DNA from: Chrysemys picta bellii
Taxonomy: Eukaryota; Chordata; Testudines; Emydidae
Direction of reading: 5' to 3'
Assembly: GCF_011386835.1 (NCBI RefSeq)
Contig: NC_088792.1
Span: 67,209,287-67,273,286, forward strand
DNA: 64,000 bases
Below, in pieces: positions 20,464 through 34,010 of the stretch (the stretch's first letter is position 1; every line of letters starts with the position of its first letter). The notes under the pieces are model-generated. The model ran no database searches and had not been told where the DNA came from. It saw only the letters and a program-made list of their open reading frames with translations. The translations under genes were made by a program, and so were the position numbers.

Positions 20464-22641
20464 TCGTTCCCTTTGTTTCTATTTTTTCTCCCTGGCGGTT
20501 GTGGCATTGGCCCATATGTTGTGCTCTGGATACTTAAGGAGTATACGTAAACATGTGTTGATCCCAGCACCACGCAGGGGAGACCCCTATAATATGTGAT
20601 GCACAGCATGTGGAAAACCAGCCACAGTTCATGCCACTATTCTAAAGCCAATGTCTCTGGTTCTGTAATACTAGATTGTTGTATTTGGATGTACTTCCTG
20701 CTTCTTTTTGTTTCTATGTTATTAAATTCCAAGTTCAAAACTGTTCTTAAAACTCTATTGGGAAGAAAGAAGACAGATGATATTTCTGGACCATCCTTCC
20801 AAGTGCTGAGTGCCCTTACTTTCCATTGACTCAGTTGGGAGAAGATGGTGCTCAGCACGTGGCAGGAGGACTGAACACAGTGCAGGGTCAGGTCCTCTCT
20901 GTTTTGAGCGCTGTATTTATTTGAGGACTGCCAAGAGATAAAGTACAAAGACAATCTAGGAAATATTAAAGTAAATGGAGTTTTGGCACTGAAGACCTTT
21001 TTGAAATGGTGCCTAATTTAAATGATAGACTAATATTTGTTCCCATGTAACTGTGATTTGTAAGGTCTTTTGCTGACTATATTCATACCATGAACAGTTA
21101 TTGTGTTTACATAAACTTTGTGTTGTCTGTGCCTAAATTTTCAGAACTGCATGCATAAAAATATATGCAATACATCCACAACATTTACTTTCATGGCACA
21201 CGAAGTCACCGTAACTTAAGATAAAAAGACTAGCCATTCGTAAACATATAAACATTGTATATGCCAATTGTGTGCACAGTTTTGCACATACAAGTCTGAA
21301 AACTTGGGCCTGTGTACCTGTGCAACATATAAAAACAGAGATAAACAGCTATAAACATCTAAAACCACTGGAGGTTGCAGAGAATGAAACAGCATTAGAG
21401 AGATGATGTTGTTTATCTTTTGTAGTTTGATAGTGCCTATTATATGCTTGGCACAGTCCACATACAGGAAGACAGTCACTGCCCCAAATTGTGGTTCAAG
21501 TAATTGTTGATCTGCTTGCAGATTCTTAAAAGTAAAATTTTAGGGTGAAATCCTGGCACACAAGGCCCCAAATGCAGTCATAATGTACGTTTTCACTCTG
21601 CAGGGTTTGGGGAGTCCCACAAGGGGACTTAGCGTGCTCTTTTGTACTGCAAAGCAGTACTCCAGAGTGACTCTGCCTGTCGGATTGGAGAGGGCAGTTT
21701 GTGGGCTGGCAGGATGTGTCTAGAGGGTCTTCAAACAACATAGATCCACTTGCCCCAAACACGACTGTGGTGGTGGAAATCTTAGGCAATCTGCTACAGA
21801 GGAGTCCCACACCCTAGCCACACCATGGGGAAGAGAGTTTCAATTCCAACCCCAATGTGGGTCCTCCACACAAAGCTCTCTTACTACTATTCCGGAGTTT
21901 ACAATGAATGCAGAGATGTATTAATGTATGTGTTTTAGGCAAATATACTATGTAGATGTGCCCACATATATTCAATAGATTGTACATTAACAGTATTTAG
22001 TATATAATAATGTTAGCTCTCTTGGTCACAAATGATGTTGTAGGATTTAAATACCTTCTACCTGCGTCTCCCTAGCTGAGAGCACCTCCTTGTTGGTGTC
22101 CCATTCTCTAAATAGTTTGCAGATTTTCAGGGATTGAGCCTCTCAGTGGGAAAGGTTTGCAGATCGTATACTGTTCCCCCCCTCCCTCCTGGTTTAAGAA
22201 ACAAAACAGTTAGTTACTTTGTTTGTGTTAAGTATGAATAAGCCATCCATTCAGTTTCTACCTTAATGTATCTCAGAGTAAATGACTCCAATTTGAAAAG
22301 GAATCTTTAATGCTCAGTGATTGTGTTTCATATTGAACTGCACTTGGCTTCCAAGCAACTATTTAAGTACAATGACCAAGAACTACATGTGGTTTTGCAA
22401 GATCCTGTCAATCAGGTTTTGAGTTTGCAACAGTTGGGATTCAGGTTCCATTTGATCAGCTTGAGAAATGTAGGTTAAAAGGATCTGTTTCGTTGCTAGT
22501 TTCTGCATTGGGGGACCTTATGTGATGACCAATATCTTAATTCTGTCAAGTTGTTGTTGTTTTGATGTTTTGTCCTGCGATAATCATATCAGGCATGAAG
22601 TTTGAGAATGAATTTTGTAACCATGCAGAGTCCTTTGTAAG
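20464..22641. other. Downstream CREB5 intron, first part
   Basis: AT-rich intronic sequence after the donor site. No exon-like segment and no clearly assignable repeat. Confidence 0.45.
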
Positions 22642-22649
22642 GTTTTGAT

Positions 22650-24129
22650 TAGGGCTGTCGATTAATCGCAGTAAACTCACGTGATTAACTCAAAAAAATT
22701 AAGCGCGATTAAAAAAATGAATCGTGCTTGATCGCAGTTTTAATCACACTGTTAAACAATAGAATACCAATTGAAATTTATTAAATATTTTGCATGTTTT
22801 TCTACATTTTCATATATATTGATTTCAATTACAACACAGAATGCAAAATGTATATTATTTTTATTTCAAATATTTGCACTGTAAAAATGATACACAAAAG
22901 AAATAGTATTTTTCAATTCCCCTCATATAAGTACTGTAGTGCAATCTCTTTGTTGTGAAATTACAACTTACAAATGTAGATTTTTGTTGTTGTTACATAA
23001 TTGCACTCAAAAATCCCCAAAACAATGTAAAATTTTAGACCCTACAAGTCCACTCAGTCCTACTTTTAGTTCAGCCAATCACTAAGACAAACAAGTTTGT
23101 TTACATTTACAGGAAATAATGCTGCTCTCTTCTTATTTACAATATCACCAGAAAGTGAGAACAGGCATTTGCATGGCACTTTTGTAGCCGGCATTGCAAG
23201 ATATTTATGTGCCAGATATGCTAAATATCGTATGCCCCTTCATGCTTTGGCCACCATTGCAGAGGGCATGCTTCCATGCTGATGACGTTCGTTAAAAAAA
23301 ATAATGGGTTAATTAAATTTGTGACTGAACTCCTTGGGATAGAATTGTATGTCCCCAGCTCTGCTTTACCCGCATTCTGCAATATATTTCATGTTCTAAC
23401 AGTCTTGGATGATGACCCATCATATGTTGATTTTTAAGAACACTTTCACTGCAGATTTCACAAAACGCAAAGAAGGTACCAATGTGAGATTTCTAAAGAT
23501 AGCTACAGCACTCGACCCAAGGTTTAAGAATCTGAAATGCCGTCCAAAATCTGAGAGGGACGAGGCGTGGAGCATGCTTTCCGAAATCTTAAAAGAGCAA
23601 CACTTCAGTGCGGAAACTACAGAATTTGAACCACCAAAAAAGAAAATCAACTTTCTGCTGGTGGCAACTGACTCAGATTATGAAAATGAACATGCGTTGG
23701 AACACACTGCTTTTGATCGTTATTGAGCAGAACCTGTCATCAGCATGGACGCATGTCTTCTGGAATGGTGGATGAAGCATGAAGGGACATATGAATCTTT
23801 AGCGCATCTGGCACGTAAATATCTTGCGAAGCTGGCTACCACAGTGCCATGAGAACACCTATTCTCATTTTCAGGTGACTTTGTAATCAAGAAGCGAGCA
23901 GCATTATCTCCTGCAAATGTAAACAAGCTTTTTACAGTGCAAATACTTGTCATCAAAAATAAATATAAGCACTGTACACTGTATACTGTGTTGTCATTGA
24001 AATCAATATATTTGAAAATGTAGAAAACATCCAAAAATATTTAAATAAATTGTATTCTATTATTGTTTAACAGTGCGATTAATTGTGCGATTAGTTGCAA
24101 TTAATTTTTTAAATCACTTGACTACCCTA
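22650..24129 (+). mobile_element. hAT DNA transposon with long inverted arms, decayed
   Basis: It starts tagggctgtcgattaatc and ends ttgactaccc+ta. Flanks GTTTTGAT (22642-22649) and GTTTGAT (24130-24136) look like an 8-bp hAT target duplication with one base lost. The left 640 bp is an inverted copy of the 3' end of the element, including the reverse complement of the transposase C-terminus. The right arm carries that end in sense orientation but lacks about 200 bp (the equivalent of 22880-23080). The N-terminal half of the transposase is absent. Confidence 0.8.
23409..23990 (+). pseudogene. hAT transposase C-terminal remnant
   Basis: Sense frame from about 23409: KIATALDPRFKNLKC, a hallmark of hAT/ZBED-type transposases, then a lysine-rich linker, a stop after HTAFDRY (23724-23726), and in the same general frame MDACLLEWWMKHEGTYESLA and LARKYLAKLATTVP. 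A stop then replaces the usual Cys before EHLFSFSG, followed by KKRAALSPANVNKLF. The last part is the hAT dimerisation region. The DDE catalytic residues of the N-terminal and middle parts are missing, so the protein is non-functional. Confidence 0.8.
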
Positions 24130-24136
24130 GTTTGAT

Positions 24137-27100
24137 ACTTGGTGTCCAATCCAATTCCTTTTCTTTACAATACTACCTTGTAAATCATGGGCAGATGTTA
24201 AAGCCTGCTCCCAACGCATGTTGCAGAATGGGTATATCTTGGTCCCATCTCTACTGATTTTCATTCCTGCATTGTGCCTCATTCACAGTCTCAAGATATC
24301 AGATGTTTTTTTACGAGATGCTTTGATATCAATCAGAGGATCTTTCATCTTTTGACTATGTATTTCAGCTAATATACTGATAGGGGGTCAGTATCTTTAA
24401 CCATTGTCATTCCAATCTGAGTTTCTGATCTTCCCATTTTGGCCAGGTCATCAGCTACCCTCACTCCTGTATACACCAATGTGTGATGGTAAAGACCATC
24501 CCCCGCTGGGGTGTTCCAGAGGAAATCTCTAGCTAATTGGTCTCTGGCAACCATATTCCCACCACCCACCATTCTGTCATGTGATTGATTAATATGAGAG
24601 TGCTGAAGGCTGTGTCTAGAGATGCTGTATTGAGAGACATTTGTCAGCATCTTTGTTCTTTATGTGAATGAGGCCTGTGACACAACCTCCAAAATATTCC
24701 ATTCTCCCCTCATTGAAGGTGGTTTTGTGTTTTCCTGGTCTGTCCAAGGAGATAATTGCTGCATTTGGGATATCATCTATTTCCCAAAATCTTGAACATC
24801 CATGTTGTTTGTCTCTTTTTGTTTAGACTTTTCCCTGTGGGGCCTGCTGCATTTATTCAAAGAATATATCTTGTCAGTTCCATTATCTTCATTTTATCAA
24901 TTCTAAATATGGTAAGGATTGTAGTAAGGACTTATCTTGGAGGAATACAGACCAGCCAGTGGTTTCAATATTAGGAAACTGATGGTAAAGTCAGAGATGG
25001 TCTATAACTAAAAACATAATTACAAGCAGACCAAAGTTTGGTGGTTTTGGTTTGGGCCTTTAAAAAAAAATTAAGATCAAGGTCCTGGTGCAGGTTTTGA
25101 ACACCCCAGAGTCAGATGTATTTGGATCTCAGGCTTTGGTTTGGGCCCATATGTGTGTAAAACTTTTAGGAAAGTTTGCTCCCTCCTTCCCTCAAAATGA
25201 AAGCGTGTACTTACCTTAAACATGAATTGCCCCAGAGAATGTGCCTCTTAATGAACACGAACGGTTATAGAGAGCAACTAAGTAAAATTCCTTTGGCTTC
25301 AGTGGGAGCAGAAGCAGGCCCCAAAGGTTATATAGAACCATCTTGTAACAATATTCTGATTTTTATCACAACCACAGATATTTAAGTGTCAAAATATGGC
25401 CAAGCCACCTGCAAATGTTTTCAATGGCCAGACTCCAACAAAAACAGCAAACAGCAATGAAAGTCTGCCTTCAGACCCTGTACTTGGGCTCTGCTCCAGC
25501 AAGAGAGGCTGGGACCCACCTGTGCCCACGCACATTTTGTTTCATCGTGAGAAGTGGGTGTGTTCACAACAGCTGGGATACTCGACTGGATGTTGTTTGT
25601 CCTCCTTCCTCTCCTCTCCCTCCCTCCTCTTCCCCATGCTCTGGCTCTGAAGGCTTGCAAATAAAATATTATATTGATACAAGGCATGGAAAACATGACC
25701 GGATGAGGATAGTTAAGAAAGGCTTACTGAGACAATATATACACATTGTTTCAGATATTAAATAGATGCTGCTACTGAAAAGGCACCGAGCCAAATCAAT
25801 CAGAAGAGGGGAGGAACATGAAGAATAATAACTTTAAAAAAAAATGCAGGGCATTGGCTAATACCTTACCCATCATATACCCAGTTGAGAACACGCAGCC
25901 GTATTATTATTGCAGCAAGCTGGCAGGCAGGTATAAACATCCCAGATAGTATTTATGTGGTTAGGCAGTCCTTACCCAAGGGAAAAAAAATAACATGGGA
26001 GGAGTTATGTAACTAGTAACTACTTGTGCTAAAGAAAATCATTCAAGGAACACTTAACAGTGAAGGGTGTCTTTGGTTGATTAATAGCACATTGTTTGGA
26101 GATTAGCTGCACAGTGTCAAAACATTAAGGCATACCCAGTGAGGGGAAAAAAATGATATAAGACCAGCATTCATCAAAGGTATGGAAAGGCAGATAAGCT
26201 GAATCAGCACCCTACTCCAGATATGAGACTTGTATTAGAATGTACAATGGCTGAGTTTGTCATTTTATTATAACTATATTTCATGCAATCCATGCAATTC
26301 ATGCAGTTTCGTAATAGTGTCTTAACCGAGGAATGGGAAAATAATAGTAAGACAAGTTACTGACAACATGATATTCTCTGTGCTTTATCTGTGGACTTCT
26401 TTGGCTAGTGTAAGACAGCTTTTTCCATAGTAGTTAACAGTCCGTTTAATAGGTGGCTACAGCCTTCCTGGAAAATGTACGCTTCTTTTTTTGAAACTGA
26501 GTGGGAGATATAACTGGTACTCACTGTGTCTGTAGCAGAACCACTGGTACAATTCTGTAGCTGAAATGGAACAAAAAGAGAGGATTCGGTGTTATTATAT
26601 ACTGAGAACCAATAGTGTGCTTAGCACTTTACTAAACATAGAGGGAGATCTGACCAGTATAGCAATGGGATTAGAATCTAAAAGTGACAGACAGCATGGT
26701 TCGTATAATAAACACCATTATCAGAGGAACATTTCAAGACGGACATTTTTTATGAAGACAAAGTGGCCGTTTGGCACAACATCGGGGAAAGAAATTGTAG
26801 AGTATCTGGTAGAATGGAAGAGCGTGAACAGAGAGAGTGGGAGAAGAAATTAAGAGAGTTTTTTTGGAATGTGGATTGTGAGAAGAAGATCCCTGACGGT
26901 GAGGATGATAAGCTAGAAGTGGCAAGTTGGGAGGAGCCTAATGAAGGGGTTTAAAAAGGGAGTGAAATCATCAGTAGTTGGCAAGGAAAACTGGTTTATC
27001 AGCGGTTATGGGTTGCAGAGGGCAAGATGAGAGGCAGGGAGGAAGGGGAGAGATGAGACGTTTTCAAGAGTCAAGCAAGTGGCCAAGACCTAGCTCAAAG

Positions 27101-29074
27101 CTGTTTGGAAGCCTTGGGGCTGCATAGTCCCTTGAACCATTGCCAAAACAAGATGATCTCATGGTGCGGGTGCCTCTGTGTGCTTGAGAGCCAAGGTGCC
27201 GACGGCAGGGGAGCCATTCAAGCCACCCAGCAGCCCTCCCACACAGCACCAGTACATCTGCCCCAAGATCCCTCCATGCATTCTCCCACTACTCTCCTCC
27301 CTCTGTCTCCTACTACTACTTCTCCTGGTTGTTTGCATTGAGAAGATTCATGAGCTGCTGACTTAAATCCTCTGAGACCCTTCTGACACTGCTGAGTCAG
27401 GAAGAAAAAGAAACGTGGCCAGTGGCTCAGCCAGTGTACAATAGGGTTAATAACATCTCACACACATCCAAAACCATATACTCCCTTACCTCTCCAATGT
27501 CTGTTTCTTACTATAAGGTCCCCGGGGAGATTCTGGGCAATAAGGTATATCAAGATGACCTTCAGGGGAGTGATTGGAAGATCGGTAGCTATTTAATAAA
27601 TAGCCTGTCAACCAGGAATGGAGACTTCTTATCTGACTTTTGAAATTAACCCCTGTACTGAAGTGTAAGTGTGTGTGTGTATGTGTGTGTGTATAATGAT
27701 GTGGGTTAAATTTACTAATGAATACTCTCTCTCTCTTTGAAAATGCCTTGGCTAATTTGGAATGAGTCATTAATTTCTCATTTAAAAATGTGGCACCTAA
27801 GCTGCTGTGTAAATTTGTGGTGCTGCTTTTTATTGTTGTTGTTTTTTCTTACTAGAAGGAAGCTCTTTCCATGTTAGCAGAAATTTCCCGTGTAGGTTTT
27901 TTATCCCTTGAGTTTTTATGTCCTTTTTGTGTGTGTGATAGTAGTGCTGTAAGTTTCCCAACCTTCAGCTGCTATTCTTCCTTCTTTTTTCTATACATTG
28001 ATGTTTTCTGTTTCAGGCTTGGTTGGCATTCCTAGGCTTAGTCTCAATCTCTCTGCGGAGAAGGGAGTATTAGGTTGCCTCTTTAGAAAACTTGTCCTGC
28101 TGATCAACAAAAATGTGATGTTCTAGTGTACTGGACCTGTTACAATGTCCAACCAAAAGTATTGATACCTCATAGAATTGGGTCAATTCTCACATCTCAG
28201 TAATAGTTATAATGTAGGTGATACACTTGATAGTCAGGGAATACAGATTTACTTAACTCTGACAATCTGTATCTCTTACATACGTTCAGTAGATATGTAT
28301 ACGTACAAATCTTTTCTAAAGGTGTCCTCAACATTTATAGTCATAAATTTACACCCTTCTTTGAACTAAAACAGATGTAAAATCACTTTCGGGTGGAAAA
28401 GCACCTTGAAGTCACAGTGGGTTTGATACAACAGGTCAAGTTTTTCCTAGATCAGGAAAGATCATTAGATTTCTGCACAGCTGAAGTGCACAGCTCTGCT
28501 CTTCATCACACAGGCTTCCACTTAACATGCTCTAATGCGTGATCCCAATATGTGATTTATCCGAGTGTCAGCCCCTTATGATTCGTACCTAATCTGCAGT
28601 AAAACTCTAAATCAAACAATATAGACCTTTCTTTTTGTCTGCTGGTGTATGTCTGCTCTACCTTCTGCCGCAAAAGCAAATTAATTTGCAGATTCTGAAG
28701 AACAAACATGCCTTGAGATGCTGCCTCAGCCCATATAATTTCAAAGAAATGATAAAATGTGTGGTGGTGGTGACTTGCTAGTAGAAATGAATGAGTACAA
28801 AGCAGAGAAGAGATTTATGTATTCTGAAGAACCCTGATTACTTTCTCGCTACTCAGTAAAAAGTTATAGACTGCTCTGTTTTTCCAAGAGAAGAATCGGA
28901 TTCAGTATTGATGTAGTGAATAATAATTCTTACTTCTTTCATCAGTAGATCTTAAAGGATTTTGCAAAGGATGTAAGTTTCATTCAGCAAAGCCTTAATG
29001 ATTATTTTCTACCTGTATGTGATTGAAAAACAGTGATGACTGGTCAGACAGAGGGTCTAGGAAAAAGTGGGTCT
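24137..29074. other. Intron, almost featureless
   Basis: Intronic sequence. About 25044-25150 has two inverted-looking copies of a ttggtttgggcc motif, a relative of the element at 50893. A TG run lies at 27667-27693. 24750-24980 and 26540-26950 contain chance open frames without family resemblance. No exon found. Confidence 0.4.
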
Positions 29075-29207
29075 AGGAACATTTATGGGTCATATTTTAC
29101 CATCTGCTCTAGGAATTATTTGGGGGAAGTTCTTTGGCCTTTGTTATAGAAGTGGTCAGACTAGATGATCACAATGGTCCCTTCTGGTCTTGGAATCTAT
29201 GAATAAA
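29075..29207 (+). repeat. CR1 LINE 3' end
   Basis: Contains aggaattatttgggggaagt, then tcagactagatgatcacaat, then cccttctggtcttggaatct and atgaa, the 3' UTR of a common reptile CR1 subfamily. No coding part is retained. Confidence 0.8.
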
Positions 29208-29334
29208 TAGAACTCCCCGTTCATTTAAATGAAGTGTTTTGCTTAAAAATCAGTCACATAGCGTGGCCCCATATTAAGAAATGTTTGATATGATATTTAT
29301 GGATAAGCTAAGGATGTATTTTGCAAAGCACTAC

Positions 29335-29530
29335 TTAGTAGGTATGAATTAGCATGGATTTATCAAAGATAATTACATCAGATAAATATATTTTAAAAAA
29401 CGAAATAACTATTGGTGATAGAGAACAAATAGTTTTATTGTATCTAAGTTTTCAGGAAACTTTTGTCAAAGTTCCACATGAATGGTTATTATTTTAAACT
29501 GTCTTAATATGGTACTGGCTACTAGGTAAA
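29335..29530 (+). pseudogene. Decayed LINE reverse transcriptase fragment
   Basis: The + strand reads HGFIKDN near 29353, the equivalent of CR1 HGFTKGKS, and then across a frameshift a segment like LYLSFQETFVKVPHEW, matching the FLDFSKAFDTVSH region of LINE RT. Heavily decayed and short. Confidence 0.5.
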
Positions 29531-32500
29531 ACCTGACGGTGAATTTAAATGTGTGCATTCTTGATGGATGGAGGGACGGTGCCTGTCAGAGAAAACCGAC
29601 TTCAGAAGGGGGCCAGTCTGATTGTTTTTTGGGAACAATCTCCACACTTAGATCTTGATCCTGCTGTCACAGAATCTTACTCACGTGAACACAACAGAAC
29701 TCTTCCAGGGCATAATGTTCCTGATTTATTTTGGAGAAAAACAAAGGGAGAAATCTGTGTGCTGTTACCAACTTTCTCTGGTGCAAGTGAAGTGCCGTGA
29801 TAAGGTCCATACATATTTAGCAGGACTTCAAAATGTTTTCGGTAGACAATTCTCCAACTAAGTTAACAAGTGGGTTTTCACTTGGCTGTTAGCCATTGGA
29901 AAGTTGTCTGTGCTTCTTGGGGAATCTTAGGTTATTTTCTTTTTCTTTTTCTTTCTCTGGTTATTTACCCGTAGCATCCCAAATAGCCAATAATATAAAT
30001 GTGAGGGCTCAAAATAGCCAGCTCACTCCTTTCCTCTAAAATAACTGAGGTATAGGATGTATGTCAGGAAAATGCAATAAAGGAACATGAATATATGAAA
30101 TCAAATTCACTTTCCTAAAAAGTTGTGTATGTTGTTTTGTTTTGAAAGCCACACTTTCCTTGACATCAGAGGGTGCAGGATGAAGCCCAGAATCAGGTTT
30201 CTGGTGTTACTATTTTTGTTTGTGAATTTATCATTTTCTTTCTGTGAAGATTCTCTAGAGTTCACTCGGAAGTCCCTGTTTCTGTGAACTTTCTGGCTAA
30301 TAAATTTATTCATGTATAATATGTGCAATAAGGTAACACAAAAGGGACACAAACACCATCAAACTAAGTTTGTCAGTGAATATTTTTTGCAATATACATC
30401 AAATTGTAAAAATTATGTAATTATGAACTGATTTTTTTATCTCCAACCAATTACAGTATACAATATACTGGCTCAATTGCAATGTATAATATAGTGTCTG
30501 AAAGTATTCAGAAATCAATTAAACATGCATTTCTGCACAGAATCTCATGTTAATGAAAGTCATATCAGAGCTGGAGCCATGGGGAAATAACAAAGCCCAT
30601 TGAAGATATATAGCTTTTGGTGAATAATATATCGACATTATTTCCTTTTCATTCAGTGCTGATGTTAAACTCAATGGGATTCTCCCTTTGACATGCACAC
30701 ACAACTCCCAATAAGGAAAGGAAAGAGCATGTTGTATTGATAAGGAAGAGGCTCAGGTTAATATTAAAGGACAACGTTTTTCTTTGTTACGATAAATAAA
30801 TTCCAGTGGCTGTTATAGATCTTGGACAGTCTATAGAATGTTTTAAACATTACTAAGTTGGAAATTTACTGTAGTTTTTTTAGTTTCTAACAAATGCAAA
30901 CTGTAATCAAGTGCAGTTTCTAAAGTGGTTTATATTAAAACCCACAGCATGACAATAATTTAGATTCTGGTTAAGTTTGCTAATGGAGTGGAGCTTGAAT
31001 TTTTCAGTCATGTACCCAGGGAATATTTGTCCACAGCACAAAAACACCACCAGTTTGGGCATGGCTTATAATGATTGGCAGTCTCTAATGAAGAGAGGGT
31101 GGAGATTTGAATGGTACGGTAATATGGAGGTATATCGGCAGAGCTGTGAATGGGAAACTTGCACAGCAGCTGCATGCACTGTGTCAGGCCTATGTTCTAA
31201 ATTCCTCATTTTGTATTGTAGAGGTATGAACTGCGGGGTTAGTGTCCCTGTAAGAGTTTCCTTTTTGGATATGTTGAACTTCTTCCAGAGATTATTATTG
31301 TGAATCACTCAGTGCAATGTTTTGGGACGTGTTAATGAGCATCAGATGAATGGGCCGAAGATAGCAAGATTCTTTAGGAGTTTAAAAATGTTTTTTGTTA
31401 AATTAAACAAGCCATTATATTTAAAATATTTATATAAAGTTTTAAGAAATGAATCACAGATTTAAATGCATAAAGAATGTGGTCAAAATTGAGCCAATTT
31501 CCTATAGAATCTCATTTAATATTCTTGATTTGGGCTCGTTTCATGTAGTTTGTTGGCCTGAGGTTACATGGTACAGGTTTTAAATTAAGCCTGGACTGAA
31601 CATATGTGATTGAGAGCTAGGTCATACACTACTGAGTCTAAAGAACCTGTTGTGGAAAACTTTTTATCTCTTCTTGATTTCTTAAAATTTCCTTGTAGCA
31701 CATTTTATTTTCTTCTTCCCTTTCAACCATGAGTTCCAGGCCCATCTAAAAAAGAGAGGTAGAATATCTGTGAGTTCTTATATGCTATCTGTTGGGGACA
31801 TCAGTATCAGAAGCAGGATCACATTCCTGCTGGGCAATTGCAAAACCCACTATTGGTGGAAACTGATAGTGAGTTCTCTTGTCTGTGTCACAACACATGC
31901 TGAAGTGATGCCACGAGGGATTATGAGGTATGAATTCTGGGCTCCATGACAGATATGAAAATCCAAGCTTGTTGCCAGTTTTCCCTTGGGCTCTTTCATA
32001 GTTCCATTGTTCCGATATGGAACTTATGACTCAAAGGGTTTGAGTTAAAATGTAGTAAACAAGGTTCAGCCCAGTGGCCATGAGAAAGTTGGTGTCGGTT
32101 TCCAGTCTGGGCTCTCTTTCTGAAGGCCAACCTAACTGGGGCTAACTCGCCCCATTGGGTAGATTAAGGAGCACCTCATAGAACAGTTGTTAGAGAATTT
32201 TTCACCTGTTCAATATACCTTGGGTAACAGACAACATTTTTTCAGAGGTCAAATAGAGTTCTCTCATCCTTCAAAGCCCTGGGGTCTGTGGCTGCTGGTT
32301 TTCCTCAGTTCCAGAATTTAGAGGAAGCACAGAGAGATGAGATCTCACACACTTCTGGTACTGACTATCTCTTGCCAAACAAAATCTTGAAGATGATAAG
32401 AACATTTTAATTTCATTTTAGCTTTATAATTCTTTAAGTGACTAGTAGTGAGGAGTAAACTTAAACGTTGGAAGTTCTCATAAGGCTTGATACAACAAAC

Positions 32501-33460
32501 CCAGTGAGTTCAGTGGAAAAGTTTGCATGCTTACTGAAAATGTTTTTAAACTACGTGGGTACTACGTGGGTTAGCAAAATTGAGTTTGAAAACCCACAAT
32601 AATAGGTTTTCCTATTTAATCCTTGTGCTTCCAGTCTCCTAGACAGTTAGTTTGCTATGGCAGGGACTGTCTTTAATTTGCTACTTCCTTGTACATCTTT
32701 GTTTGGGGCAGCCAGATACTTCCTGTAATGCAAATAATACATAAACATATCAATCCCCACCAGAAATGCAGAGAGAACAAAAAAGTAGGTGGAAAAAAGA
32801 CAAGGAAAAAGCTAATAATGTTTTCGAACCTCAAAAAAGTTCATTTCAGATTCAGTTTGAATAATGGGTGAAAACGTGTTTTAGTCAGTTCACCGTTCTC
32901 TATGACTAGATCGGGGAAGTGTTTTTTCAGTCCTCAAAGACAGCATAAATAATTCAAAGCCAACAGACCTTTCCTGCAATGACAATAGATACTGCATAAT
33001 ACCTGTCACTGTTGTATTAATATCTTTCCTGCCCCTGCCATGTTCTGCTTGCATGTGATTCATCAGGAAAGCATAGATACTCCTGCTATGTTTACAGGCT
33101 TCTCTGTTGCATGTTTTTATAGTGGACAGAATGCCAAAACAAGGCTGCCAAGAATGTTTATTTGTAAACCTTGTGAGTGTAATGGAGAGGTGTGCAATGG
33201 TAGAAGGGTGTGTGTGTGCATATGTGTGTGTGCACACAGCAGAAATTACTCTGGAGAAAATCACTACTAGTAAGGAATGTTTGATGAGAGAGCCCCAGGA
33301 CACCGTGGACACTTCTTGGGGATTTAATGATGAAAGATGTAGAACTTTTCCAAAAGTTTAGAACTTGTATGTTGAAAAGCGAACAGTTTTCTCAGGTGTA
33401 AAAATTCCTTTTCCTGAACTAGATGACTTTCTGTAATATTTTTTCATTACTCATTTCTTT
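29531..33460. other. Intron, nothing identified
   Basis: AT-rich intronic sequence. A short TG-rich run lies at about 33208-33232. No splice-bounded coding segment or classified repeat. Confidence 0.4.
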
Positions 33461-33550
33461 GGACCTGATCATGCATCTGCTTACTTGGACAAAACTTCCA
33501 TTAACTGCAGCGGGAACTTTTGCCTAAGTGAGGACTGCGAGATCAAGTCC
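33461..33550. repeat. Short palindromic repeat
   Basis: Starts ggacctgatcatgcatctgc and ends gaggactgcgagatcaagtcc; the arms of about 40 bp pair throughout. Probably a very short MITE. Similar elements are at 41443 and 49130. Confidence 0.55.
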
Positions 33551-33720
33551 AAAATTTCTAAGAAATAAATAGCTCTCTTTAATTTCTATGAGCTTTTAGA
33601 AACTGTGAACTCTTCAAATTTTGATGAGCCCTTTATTTCTAGACAGTTCCAAACTGTGGTTTTAAGGTGATCAGTATCAGATATTAAACTAATTATTTAT
33701 TGATTTGTTATTGATTTATT

Positions 33721-34010
33721 AATATAAGAACATAAGAACGGCCGTACTGGATCAGATCAAAGGTCCATCTAGCCCAGTATCCTGTCTACCGACAGTAGTC
33801 AATGCCAGGTGCCCCAGAGGGAGTGAACCTAACAGGTAATGATCAAGTGATCTCTCTCCTGCCATCCATCTCCACCCTCTGACAAACAGAGTCTAGGGAC
33901 ACCATTCCTTACCCATCGTGGCTAATAGCCATTAATGGACTTAACCTCCATGAATTTATCCAGTTCTCGTTTAAAAGCTGTTATAGTCCTGTTGATATGG
34001 AGGAGTCCTA
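33721..34010 (-). repeat. CR1-type LINE 3' region
   Basis: The + strand shows aatataagaacataagaacg followed by actggatcagatcaaaggtc and catctagcccagtatcctgt, the reverse complement of a CR1 3' UTR whose terminal octamer repeat is TTCTTATG-like. It extends into decayed ORF2 C-terminal sequence. Confidence 0.75.

Noticed and set aside
20246..20599. Open frame starting at ATG 20246 as a separate small gene
   Set aside because: The ATG is in the polypyrimidine tract of the acceptor and the frame runs past a consensus donor. Only 20285-20457 is coding, as a CREB5 exon.
24369..26954. Several 60-116 codon open frames in the downstream intron
   Set aside because: No family resemblance, no repeat of conserved motifs, and no splice-site pairs giving exon-like units.
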